Assembly (NCBI GenBank): GCA_030272585.1 | Contig: BSYQ01000002.1 | Coordinates: 2,604,001 to 2,668,000, forward strand | DNA length: 64,000 bases | Direction of reading: 5' to 3' | From: Bryopsis sp. KO-2023 | Lineage: Eukaryota > Chlorophyta > Ulvophyceae > Bryopsidales > Bryopsidaceae | In this document: in pieces, positions 1-10,500 of the stretch | Numbering within the stretch: the first letter of the stretch is position 1 | Layout: the number at the start of each line of letters is the position of its first letter | Notes under the pieces: model-generated | Told to the model about the DNA's origin: nothing | What the model saw: the letters and a program-made list of their open reading frames with translations, nothing else | Database searches by the model: none | Position numbers and translations under genes: made by a program

Positions 1-1986
1 GACCTCATTTAGTCCGCCTCTGCTATTCCGCTGTTGAAAAGAGAATGAGTTTTCCGCTCGTGATTCTCGGTTGGTTCCATGGCAACTCGATTAGTTACCA
101 CCATACACTTCCACGGCATTAACCTCTAATTCTTCTTCTTCACTCAGCCCAGAATATCACAGTCCACTACCACATCCATTAGACCTCAAAGTTTACCCAC
201 AAGATATCCGCTCAGAGCTTCAACAATGCTTCACTTGCCCGTTCATAATATTAAGTCACAAACATCCAATGTGGCACTGCTATTACGTGCTCCTTAATCA
301 GATTCAAACTCTCGAGAACGCTCGATAGCTCGTGGCAAGCTACATTTAATCCGCTCGTCTTATCTCCGCTTGTGTGAGGTCTTGGCCTATTGAAAGTCTA
401 TTCCAGGCGGACTATATACTCTCCACCAGCTCCTTCTGCAACAAGTCATTCTGCATACTTAATAGCTTAGCAGATGATTCCTTCTCTTCCGCCCTGCGTA
501 CTTAGCAGCTTTGCAGGCGGTTTAATCCCCCACTTGGGTGCGTTGAACTCCACTATCGCTTGAACTCGGTTTGTAGGTAACTGGCAGGCCGCTCTTCCGC
601 TCTCTATTAGCCTGGCGACTTCTTTTCTCTCTTTGTCTTCTTGTCGCTAGTTGTGTTTACGTTCTTCCACTATGGTCCAACTTCCGGCAGTATGTGGTCT
701 TTGTCTTGTTATCTTCGCACTGAAAATCCGCTCTTTTGCGGTTGCTAGTCCGCTGGGTGATCAGCCCAGGCGGTTTGTGCGTTGATACAGACTCGTTCCT
801 GCTCCTGCCATGTAACACAACCTCCAGCTCCTGTTTCCTGACCGCCTCCAACTCTTGATGTATCAAAATCCGCCTCCAACGCGATCGTGAAACTACCGTA
901 GTTCTAGCCTCGATACTTCGCCGATATTCCGTGTTGTGTGTCCGCTGGTGCTCCTCCAAGCTCAACCGCTTTAGCTCACAACAACACCGCCTATTCTTCC
1001 TCCGCGTTGGAATATCATAGTCCGCCCAGCAGAGTGTAAGGGCAGCAGTTCGCTGGGCCACTTTGCCCGCCTTCTTCCTCTGTCCGCCCTCACTCTCCGC
1101 CGTTTCCGTTTAACCGCTTTGGCGGACTTCGTTTTTCCAGCTCTGGCGAACTACCTCGGAGTTCTGTCCGCTCCCTTTTTCCGCCACCTATTTTGTCCGC
1201 TGCGCCATTTTGTCCGCTGTCAGACTCTGGCCTTTTCCATTCGCTGTCTGACTTTGGCTCGTCCGCTGCACTTCCGGCTCGCCATTTCCGCTCTGCGGAT
1301 TCCGATGTACCACTTCCGCTCCGCGGATTCCGCTGTGATACTTCCGCTCTGCCAAATTCCGCTGTAACACAGTGTGACATGACTGTATGTCCGACAACGG
1401 AATTTCTGGCAGCTGTCACAGGCGCAGTCGTCGACTTCTTGCGCAACAACTATCCGCCACCACGCGTTGGCCGTCCGTGTGTCGAACTTCCCTCACGAAC
1501 GTTGACTCGAACTTGGTTCGTCCATAGGTGGTTCGTTTGTAGGAGATCTTTGCAGATCTGCTGTAGATCTTCTTCCAGAAATTTACAGGTTCTGTCGAAA
1601 CTCTGTCTTAGGGAAACTTAAGCTCTCAGCTTACCTTTACACTGCTTTTCGACCTCTTTCGACCTGTTTCGAACTCTTTTCGACCACTGTGCTGTCCTTT
1701 AGGTTAACAGTCACAAGGTCACCTGCAGATTTCTGTAGATCTGACCCTTAGATCTCTTCCTGCGACGGGTTCCTTTTCGTTTCCTTCTCCTCGCCTCTAC
1801 CCCGACCTTTCCAGTGCTTACGAACTCGTCGCTCGCACTCGCGCTCCTTCGATCCCACCTAGCACCACCCCCTTTGGTGCCATCACTCCTTGCCCATCCC
1901 CTCTTGATAGGCACTTAACCTAGCCACTGACTTTTTCGTGGCTCCGCCTACAGGGTCGCCCGTCCTCGTCGTTTAGGGACGCCCAA
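1..1986 (-). other. Degenerate internal region of a minus-strand LTR retrotransposon
   Basis: The stretch lies directly inside a primer-binding site and LTR read on the minus strand, so it should be the 5' internal (gag) part of an element that runs off the left edge. Short minus-strand open frames occur at 657-1061, 1090-1449 and 1711-1914. They are rich in Arg, Ser and Glu, but I see no zinc knuckle or gag domain in them. The DNA is unusually dense in the pentamer TCCGC (GCGGA on the minus strand). The retroelement assignment rests only on the PBS and LTR next to it; the frames themselves are unrecognised. Confidence 0.35.
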
Positions 1987-1998
1987 GCTCCGAAACCA
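1987..1998 (-). other. Primer-binding site, initiator-tRNA-like
   Basis: On the minus strand this reads TGGTTTCGGAGC, three bases after the end of a putative LTR. It is identical to the PBS of the intact Ty3 element at 33017-33028. It differs at two of twelve positions from the plant initiator-Met PBS TGGTATCAGAGC, so the primer is probably the initiator tRNA of this organism. That identity is an inference, because the tRNA itself is not in the window. Confidence 0.55.
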
Positions 1999-2001
1999 AA
2001 A

Positions 2002-2203
2002 TGATAGGGGCCCTTCGCCCTGAGGGGGAAGGGTAGTTAGGGGCCCTCCTCCAAGTGGAGGAGGGTAGAACGTGGGAACACAACACAATAGCAAACCCAG
2101 CCCCAAAGGTTACACAATGTCAAAAATACAACCCCTTTTATACCGTCCACAACACACTAACCCCTTACTCTACAGTGACACACCCACTCACCGATGGGAC
2201 ATC
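2002..2203 (-). repeat. Putative LTR of the minus-strand element
   Basis: The segment starts with TG beside the PBS and can be closed at a CA near 2203, just before the open frame of the next element. It contains a perfect 22-bp palindrome at 2044-2065 (two 10-base arms around AG) and a GGGGCCC pair. The partner LTR would lie outside the window, so length and right boundary are uncertain. Confidence 0.4.
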
Positions 2204-2206
2204 TAG

Positions 2207-4276
2207 ACACTAACCTCGTCACCTCGTATCACAAAAATAGACCTCAAAGATGCGTTTTTTTCAGTGGGGATAGATAGAGATCTGCAGAGGTATTTTGGTT
2301 TTACGTGGGGTGAGGAGAGATTTGCCTGGACCAGGCTCCCACAGGGGTGGGCCTGGTCCAGTATATTTTTTTCAGAACGAGTCGCACAAGTGGTAAGGGG
2401 GCTGGGGTGGATACAGTATGCAGACGATTTAATCATAGGGGCTACATCAAAAAGGGATCTAGCTGTGAAGATATTGCAATTATTCAGTAGGCTGCAACAA
2501 TATGGGATGAAAGTAAACACAGAAAAGATAAATTGGTGCTCCACCGAAACGAAGTTTATTGGGTATGAGATAAGTTCGGGGCATTGGTCATTGAGGAAGT
2601 ACCTGCAAACACGGTTGAATGAGTTGGGACGAGTGGAAAAATGCAGGGAATTAGAAAGAATAGTGGGTATTATAGCGTATGCGCGGCGTACCATACCGAA
2701 TGTGGAGAGGTATTTATCCCCTCTCAGGAGTGCATTAAAGATGGCCAAGAAAGGAGAGGTGTGTTGGGGGCGAGTGAATACCCTGGTAAAAGAGGTGGTA
2801 GCAGTGGTGGTGAGTATGCAGAGGAAGATATCGTTGGCAGGGATGGACACAGCGGGTTATTTGTTGGAGACTGATTGGTCGGGATCACATGGTGGGTATA
2901 TGTTATATGCGAGGTGTGGGGAGAAATTTTATCTTATTGACATGGGCAGTTGTGTGGTAAGGGAGGAAACGTCATCGTTTCTCGGAGAGATGAGGACTCT
3001 GTGTTGGGCGTTGAGGAGGACAAAGGGAATGAGAGGCGATATGCATACGGTAGTGAAATCCGATAATGCAGCGATAGTAGAGAGCCTACGCGAGGGCAAG
3101 ATTGGCAGGCCTGATAAACGTGTGGTGAGGATACTCGGGTGGATATGGTCTAATGAGACAGACATAGAGTATAGCTTTGTGCCAGGCGAGCAAAATGTGG
3201 GTGCAGACCTATTGTCTCGCCCAGCAAATGAAAAAAAGGAAAGGAGGAAAAAAAGGGGTACAGGCAGAAAGGGGGCAGGAGTGTTGATGGCGAGCATGGG
3301 GGCGGAGGAGGAACAACGACGTGGGGATTTAATATGGAGGACGCATGGGCGCGGGCATTGGGGGGCCGATAAAGTATATTGGGAGCTCCGAGAGAAGGGG
3401 CACATGGTAACAATGAGAGAGGTGAGGGAGTTGGTTAGGAAATGTCCAGTGTGTGCGAGATACAGGGACAGGGTACCTCGAGTGCCATTACGACAACCCC
3501 CGGTAGCAAATACACCGGGGGAGGTATTATATTTAGATGCAGTGGGGCCAGTCCGTGTTGGAAGAGGGGGGCTGAAACATATCATTTCAGTGATTGATTC
3601 GATCACTAGGATGACGTTGGCAGTACCATGTAGGGATGTGAATGGTGAAAAGATCGTGAAGACATTAAACAAGTGGGTTGGGGAGTTTGGCAGGCCAAAA
3701 AAAATAGTGACAGATGGGGCCAGTTATATGGTGGGGGTTTGTGTGAGTGATTGGTGCGAGGGACATCAGGTGGAACATGTGGTAATAGCCCCGCATAGGC
3801 ATGAAAGTGTGGGAATAGTAGAACGGATGCAAAGGACACTCGTGGACAGGTTGAGGAAAATCACGTGGCACAGGGGTGGATCATGGACAGATCATGTTGA
3901 GACCGCAATACAGGAGATGCGGAATAGCAGGAATGCGGTGACAGGGTGGAGTCCAGTGCGGTTATGGAACGAAGGCACTGAGACAGATTTCCAGAAGGTC
4001 CGAGAGAAAGGGGTACGGCTACGAGAGTATCATAATTCAAGAAGGAAGGTGGTCCATCAGGATATTAAGGTAGGGGCCTGGGCGTGGGCGTTTGATGCAG
4101 TCGCAGCCACTGGGAAGGAGAATAGGTGGCAGCCCAAGTGGAAGGGGCCAGTCCGAGTATGTGAGCAGGTGAGCGACACGCTATGGCGTGTGGAAGAAGA
4201 AGTACCTCGAGTAGGACGAGGACGGAGGCCTACTTTGGTGTACCACAGGGATCATTTGCAAGTTGTGCGTGTTTAG
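2207..4276 (+). CDS. LTR retrotransposon pol fragment (RT, RNase H, integrase)
   Basis: One open frame runs from just after a stop at 2204 and encodes the 3' part of a pol polyprotein. In order it shows RT motif A (KIDLKDAFFSV, near 2235), LPQGW, the catalytic YADD, an RNase H domain with acidic residues (TDWSG, SDNA) and the typical DLLSRP end. An integrase follows with an HHCC finger (H-x3-H and CPVC) and a core with LDAVG, TDGAS and the glutamate of RHESVG. Protease and the RT N-terminus are missing, so the copy is 5' truncated where it meets the opposite-strand LTR. The RNase H/integrase order fits the Ty3 class, but the clade is not clear. No 3' LTR was recognised. Confidence 0.8.
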   Translation, partial: TLTSSPRITKIDLKDAFFSVGIDRDLQRYFGFTWGEERFAWTRLPQGWAWSSIFFSERVAQVVRGLGWIQYADDLIIGATSKRDLAVKILQLFSRLQQYGMKVNTEKINWCSTETKFIGYEISSGHWSLRKYLQTRLNELGRVEKCRELERIVGIIAYARRTIPNVERYLSPLRSALKMAKKGEVCWGRVNTLVKEVVAVVVSMQRKISLAGMDTAGYLLETDWSGSHGGYMLYARCGEKFYLIDMGSCVVREETSSFLGEMRTLCWALRRTKGMRGDMHTVVKSDNAAIVESLREGKIGRPDKRVVRILGWIWSNETDIEYSFVPGEQNVGADLLSRPANEKKERRKKRGTGRKGAGVLMASMGAEEEQRRGDLIWRTHGRGHWGADKVYWELREKGHMVTMREVRELVRKCPVCARYRDRVPRVPLRQPPVANTPGEVLYLDAVGPVRVGRGGLKHIISVIDSITRMTLAVPCRDVNGEKIVKTLNKWVGEFGRPKKIVTDGASYMVGVCVSDWCEGHQVEHVVIAPHRHESVGIVERMQRTLVDRLRKITWHRGGSWTDHVETAIQEMRNSRNAVTGWSPVRLWNEGTETDFQKVREKGVRLREYHNSRRKVVHQDIKVGAWAWAFDAVAATGKENRWQPKWKGPVRVCEQVSDTLWRVEEEVPRVGRGRRPTLVYHRDHLQVVRV

Positions 4277-4600
4277 TGGAGGGTAGGATATGTGGCAGTT
4301 CACGTTGGGGTGGGACACAAATCGATTTCGTGGCTAGTGACACAGTGGAAACAGGTGGGCCCATGTAAACGGATGAGGGCTGAGGGTAGGTTGAGTATAC
4401 TGTAATAAGAGACGAGTCGGGATGAGGGTGGAGGGAAGGTTGACTGTATGTTTGCGAGAGTCGGGAAAAGGGGTTTGTGGTTTTTGTTTGGTTAGACTTT
4501 TTAGCACGCTGTAAGAAAATGTTGAAAAGTTTACAGAACAGACGGCGCTTGCTCAATGGTGAACAGGTGGTGTTCTGTTTAATTTTGAGTTGGAAGCCGT
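4277..4600. other. No gene seen
   Basis: G-rich sequence follows the integrase stop and may be the 3' untranslated part or LTR of that element. I find no matching repeat elsewhere in the window. Confidence 0.4.
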
Positions 4601-7190
4601 AGCAACCGATCCCAAACAAGAAACATTTCTCAACAGGAACATATGATGGTGGCTTGCCTTTGCAATGTTAACCCCAACCTTTTGCAGTCTCTCTCCAGCC
4701 TCCATCGACAGCGTTTGAATGGTCGAGTCGTCAATGTTGTCAGGAATCTTTTTCCCCCTCTTCCCCTGCACTTTTCCAAATGTTTCTTCTGGCGCTTGAT
4801 GAAACCTTCGTATTTTGTGTTGATCTCCACAGACTCCTCCAAGTAATTCAAAGCTTCGCTCTGCACACAAGATGAACCCCACCAAATCCAACCCTTACAA
4901 CCTGGTTGGTTGGCTCTCCATTGCAGGGGCAAAAATGAAAACAGCCCAGCAATCTCAACAAAAGCAACACAACCACACTGCATCAGGATGCAGTACCGGA
5001 AGTTCACCACAGGAGGGCCCATGTCATACTCATCGACAATCCCAGGGTGCACATGAAGCCACCTCAGCAATTCCTCCAAAGTGACCAAACACGAGGAGCG
5101 GCTGCAGCCTTTGGTGGAGGCTTTGCCATTCTGTCCTGTTGGCAACAGAAACCAAAATCACGTTGATTGAATGAAGAATACTACTTTCTTTAGATTTCTT
5201 CAGAAATCTAAAAAAAATGTATCAATAAAAAAACGATAAAACTGACAGAGATAGATAAATGCACATCACCAATTGAACGACAATGACTGTCACACTAACC
5301 CACTTCTGATCTGAAAAAGCCTTCTCATTTCTTGCTGAGTCAACAACACCATTTCCTGGAATATCTCGCTGCCAGGATCCACCCAGATGCTGGCTAGCCT
5401 CTCTCTCTCGGCCCTAATTTTTTTCTACAAGGAATCATTCTTAACATCAAATTCATGCAGAAACAAAGGTTTGGACTGTCGCTACCCCTCCCCCTTTTCA
5501 GATCAACCCTCATTTCCGCTAAATCCCCAATACACCTCAAAGATCTCTTTCCGATCGGTTAAGCAGTCGGATTGCCTTTCGAACAAAAACTCAAAACTTT
5601 TCCATCGGCCACCACACTTACCTGTTTGGTTTGGATTTTTCCCATTGAACATCATCTCACCTGGCCAATTTCTCGATCGAGAGACGTCAGCCTTTCGTCT
5701 GCATTGTCTGACTGTAGCATCAAACCATATTCCGATCTGCTGGTCAACATCCTGTAGGGCTCTCGAAGGTCTTTTGTGGCCAAATCGTTGATAAGAGTCC
5801 GCGTGTACAACTCAAACTCCGACAAACCCTGGGCTTGCCTTGCAGCATTGATCCCCGCAATCAAGCTCTGAGCTGCCGCTTCTTCGTACCCTTTGTACAC
5901 CACAACCCACACTTTAGTCATTGCTTGGTGTCCATTTGTCCAAATCATGGTCAAACCAGCATACAAGCCACTTTCACGTCTTTGTCCCAAACCTGCATGA
6001 TGACGTCTTTCATCAAATCCTTGTCGGGCATTTCCCAGTAAGTTTTGCAGGCGTGCGGTGCTGGAATGCAAATCCTGTGCTGGCCTCGAGTGTGTGGAAC
6101 CCAGCAGCCCGTTGTGCAGTCTTCCCCAGGGGCTTGAGCGTTGTTTACCTGTGTACATCAATTGATGGATGTATTTTCTGCTTTTAGTTCAAGTAAATTT
6201 CTTGGGGTTTTTTTTTTTGGGGGGGGGGGGAAGATGAAAAACCATGCATTCACATACGCAAGGATATTATTACCTTGTTTGTGAAAGCACTCACGAAAAA
6301 AAAAGTATACACTTGGATTTTTTGGATTTTTGGATTTTTCTTGGGGGGGGACACCGCACCTTTCTTATGAAATTGGCATGCTCCTTCACTAACTCAAAAG
6401 TCGTGTCTCGAGGGTCGACACCATATAAACCTGTCGGAAAAATAAAAGAAAAATAAAAAACCTCACAAAAAAAACATCGCCAACCTATCCCCCACTCGAC
6501 AAGAATTCAATGAACCAGAAAAAGCAGCACCAGCTTGCACCATATTTCAATGTACATGCGTCGAATTCAAATTCGACTCTGTGGCCAAATATACACCTCT
6601 TCACAATTTTTGGGGCTTTTTTTTACATGCATCTGTTACCTCTTCCTTGACTTTCATAGGATGGCAAAAACCATCTCCAGAACAGAGTTCCCACAAAGGC
6701 TCCGGGCCTGGCTTTGATCTTGCTTTCCAGCATTTCGTAAGTTCTGTTGAAATCGGGGTCCCTCAAAAACATGATGCTGGTCAGCTCATCTGGCTCGGAC
6801 CCGTCCAGTTTTCTCCCGAATTCTTCTAGCAGGAGCGGCTTTCCAACTGCGTGCTTGCTGGCTTCGACGTGGGATTTTATCCAGCCAGTCTGGAAATCCT
6901 TGTCAGGCATACATATGAATAACCTTCAAAAAAGAAAAACAAATTGTTCATTATTCTTGTATCCAAACACCTCTTGTTCCATTGAGCTGCCCGCTGAAGA
7001 ATGGTCCTAAAGTTTTTTTGGTTTCTAGCGTGTGGCTGCATTGATACACCGGCATGTAATCGTACTCCACCAGCATGGGCCCTCAGCATTTTGCACTTTT
7101 CCAATCCAGGGAGAGTGTGCAGGAGCGCCTTCTGCAGCCTCTCCGGCAACCCTGTCGAAAAGCCCTGGACATTAAGCTCCGAAAACTCCC
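4600..7190 (-). pseudogene. mnmG: MnmG/MTO1-like tRNA modification protein, C-terminal half, frameshifted
   Basis: MnmG (GidA; MTO1 in mitochondria) forms the 5-carboxymethylaminomethyl group on wobble uridine of tRNAs. The exon at about 6971-7190 encodes the STGLPE and LHTLPGLE motifs, then [12 protein letters not shown] and GQLNGTRG. The exon at 5661-5890 continues in phase with [28 protein letters not shown] and DNADERL. Further exons near 5060-5145 and 4640-4860 give KYEGFIKRQ and KIPDNIDD. All are hallmarks of the family's C-terminal half. Two one-base shifts break the frame: between RAHA and VEYDY (near 7075), and in a G run before KIPDN (near 4760). The N-terminal FAD Rossmann fold is absent; the next gene upstream lies on the other strand. 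A truncated pseudogene is the simplest reading; assembly indels are the alternative. Confidence 0.75.
5959..6923 (-). pseudogene. GH5-type endo-beta-mannanase fragment inside an MnmG intron
   Basis: The exon at about 6640-6923 encodes [20 protein letters not shown] followed by EFG, then RDPDFN and GTLFWRWF. This matches the C-terminal part of plant and fungal GH5 mannanases, where the glutamate of EFG is the catalytic nucleophile. One base must be skipped to join VIHMY to PDKDF at the exon start. A second open block at 5959-6150 holds a cysteine-rich tail ([19 protein letters not shown]) ending in a stop, probably its C-terminus. Both blocks lie in the same orientation within the 1.08-kb intron between the NGTR and GYEEAA exons of the MnmG remnant. 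The N-terminal half of the enzyme is missing, so this is most likely a gene fragment. Confidence 0.6.
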
Positions 7191-7598
7191 AGCACACTGA
7201 CTGTGCATGCTTGACGAATGCAGCAGCAGTTGTTGCTTTCGAAGAGGGAAGACGAACGCAAACGTTTCTGAACACGACGCTTCCAAGGGCGCAATATGTA
7301 GGGAGATGGTCGACGCGACTCCGTGGGATCCCCAAAGCCCTCTCGCGAGCGAAGCACTAGAGCGCTCACAGCGAAGGAGGAAAAATAGAATCTGAGATGG
7401 CGTGGTGCTGGACATCAAGAAGAAAAAGTGTCGTACATGAAAGTGTCCCCAACCAAGTGTCGGGAGCTTTTAACGGGATGTCTGTGCGATGTGTTCGTAA
7501 AAATGGTGGTGACGCCTTTCATGGCCACTGACATCGCATAGAAATTTCAACATCGCACAGACGGGGTTTTCCCATAGTGTACTGCTGAGGTATCTCAG

Positions 7599-10500
7599 CC
7601 ACCAGTGGCTGTGAACGGAGTGGCTCCTGCTAGTATATCCAAGGCAAGAGTTGACGACATCGTCAAGAAAGGCGCAATGCTACTGGATGTGGTAAGTCCC
7701 AAAGGGGTGGGTGGCGCTCTCGTTTGTTTCATTAAAGTGGAGCTCCAGTGTGTACGCATAATACTAAAAACCCAGCCAAATTGACTTCGACTGCCAGAAC
7801 TCTGGTGGTGAAATTGGTCCATTCTAAACAATAGAATCTTTGTTTTGGATACAAGCTCGTATGTGAGGCCGCCGCTCAGACGGAGTCCTCCCCAGACCCT
7901 CACTCCAGCCTAGGCTACAACTGCGTTCTCAACAAATTGATGGACGTTTTCGGGACTCCTGAGATGGCGCGCGGGATTCAGCGTTCCACCCTGAAAGACA
8001 CGATAGCGTGCCTGCTGACGCTTCTCCTGGACTACAGGCTCCAAATCATTCATGAGGGAAAGCAGTTTACACAAGGCATACGTTGCTTGATCAAAAAAAT
8101 TCTGGAAACTTGCGACAAACACTTGTCTCTAAGCATAGTACTGGAACTACTGAGGAATGTGCCAAACCAAGTCCGGAGGAGCTCGCCAGACATCCAGGAG
8201 AAATTTTTAAACCTCGTGATGGATTGCCTGAGTGAACTAACCAAATCGATTGGGATCGTGTTGAGGGAGGGAAACGAGCAGGGAGAAATCGACGTAAGGA
8301 AACTGATGACCGACATACACGCGTGGTGCACGGCTCTTGGTGTGGAGGAGCTTCAAAAGCTGGTCGCCGAAGAGGATAAGACCTTGAAAGTGATCAAGGA
8401 AATTCTACATGAAATATGCATGCACAAGGTAATGGGGGAGAAATCTGTTAATGGGGTGGTGCCAACCGCTTTCTTGTGTTTTCTCGTTCCTGAAGTCATA
8501 AGCGTGTGAACGCAGGGTGCTTGCGTCGTGGATTACGTCGACGTCTTACCTCAAGACGTCATTTTCTTCAGAGCTTGCACAACCCTGGCATCCCGTCGGG
8601 CACTCTGCCCACACTCTCCAGCGAGCAACGCGACTTGGGGGACACTCTCTGCGAAGAAAGACCAGAGCAGCTGGAGGATTTGTCGGAAGACATCATAACT
8701 GAGATGGGCGACGGTGCGGATCTAGGGGACACTACGAGTTTTTCAGGCTGCTGTTCCACACTTGGATTGAGGAGTCTGTCTGACTCTCATCCGATTACAG
8801 AGAGAAGTAGCTCCATGGGGCAATCATCTGTGGATGGGGAAGGTACAAAGACAAATGCACCACACACACACGAAACCCAGAGAGAAATAGAAAAGGACAC
8901 AGACATATACATATCGCCAGCGTGGCGATATTGGGATTGTTTTTGCCTGTTCGGGTTTAGGACTAATATGTCTATGGAGAATTTGATAAGGTCGTCTTGA
9001 TCTGTGGATTTTCGCAGGTGGGAAAGCTCAATTGAGCTTGCAAGCTGTGAATGGGTTGGTCGAAAAGAGGCTGGATGATCTTGACGAAGTCCTTAAAGAA
9101 AAGGGGAACGAGATGTATTCCATTGCAGACAAGTCCAAGCAGCCGAAGGCGGAAATGTCGCAGTCGCAACATGAAGTGCAGGTGGAGTACTTACAGTAAC
9201 AACTTGCCACTCCAGTGAGGGATTGAAGGACTCTAAAACAAATAAATCTCTATATTTTTCTAGGTTTTTCAGATTTGTGTGTGGTTTGGAGGCATCGGGA
9301 GAAATTCAGGTCCATCATGTTGAGGTGTTCTTTGTCGCACAACAGGTAGAGCACCTCCAGCCAGCCAATAAGGAACTGGTTATTGAAAAGGCGGCGCTGC
9401 AGCAAGAAGTGGCGTCACGCCAAGAGGAGGTAGCAAACCTGCGAAAGGAAATTGAGACGCTCAGGTCGGGACCGAGTGTCATGGCGAGAGAAGAGGAAAT
9501 CGATGAGAAAGCAACTTGTGGGACAAAAGGTTTTGGAGGGAAGGGTGAGGAGGAAGAGGATGTGGAGAGTAATAATCAAGCGAATCACGGGATTGTGCTG
9601 GAGAGAAATTACAAGGGTAGTGTAGTTCGAGAACAGGTGAGCTTGTGTCGGCTGTTGCGTTTTTTTCGAGTCGCACGATTGGGTGTCGGAGTTGTTGGAG
9701 AACAAAAGGTTCATTTCGGCCGTACAGAAATCCTTGCAATAAGAAATTGTTCCTCGCAGAAGACAGGATGTGGGAGACTCTATACCCCACTGTAATCTAT
9801 AACCCAGAGTTGACGTACATTTTTTTTCAACCTTTTGAATGCGCTCCAAGAATAGAAATCTAAGGTTGAAGAGGAGGGGGAATCTAGTGTTGATAAAGCA
9901 CTCGTGTTTTTTTCTCCACTAGTGTTTCGCAGAAATCTGTCCATGCACTGTGTCCTTCAGATTAAATAAGAGCTCATGAATTTGTGTTAAATCATAGAAT
10001 CGTCGAATAGAAAGGGTTCCAAATTTTAGACAGGTCAGCTCGATGAGTATATATACTCCTTCTAACACTTCCCTTGAAATTCTGTTCCAGAAGAAAGTAA
10101 TTGAGAATCAGAGAGGGGAATTGAAAAACAATGTGAAGGAATTATCTGAGCAGCTGGCCTCGAAAGAGGCAGCTCTGGATACAGAATGCAAGAAGTCATC
10201 GATCCTGAGTTCGACCGTGGATAAACTTCAACGGGTAGGGCATACTATCAGCGAAAAAAGCAACACACAAGGAGCGATTCTCCCTTTTGAGATACAACGT
10301 GGCCGAAGTCCAGAACGCTGGGTGGAAATATCACAGCACAGCAGATGCGGTAGCAAGAAAAAACATATTCTTCCGAATCCACCTGAGTTTTTTTCAATTG
10401 GAAATACTCATGCCGTGACGTCTTGTTGGATTGAGTATCCACATCCCCCGGTTTTTCCTATTTTGAAGGAAATCGCATCCATAGAGCTGGTGGTCCATCG

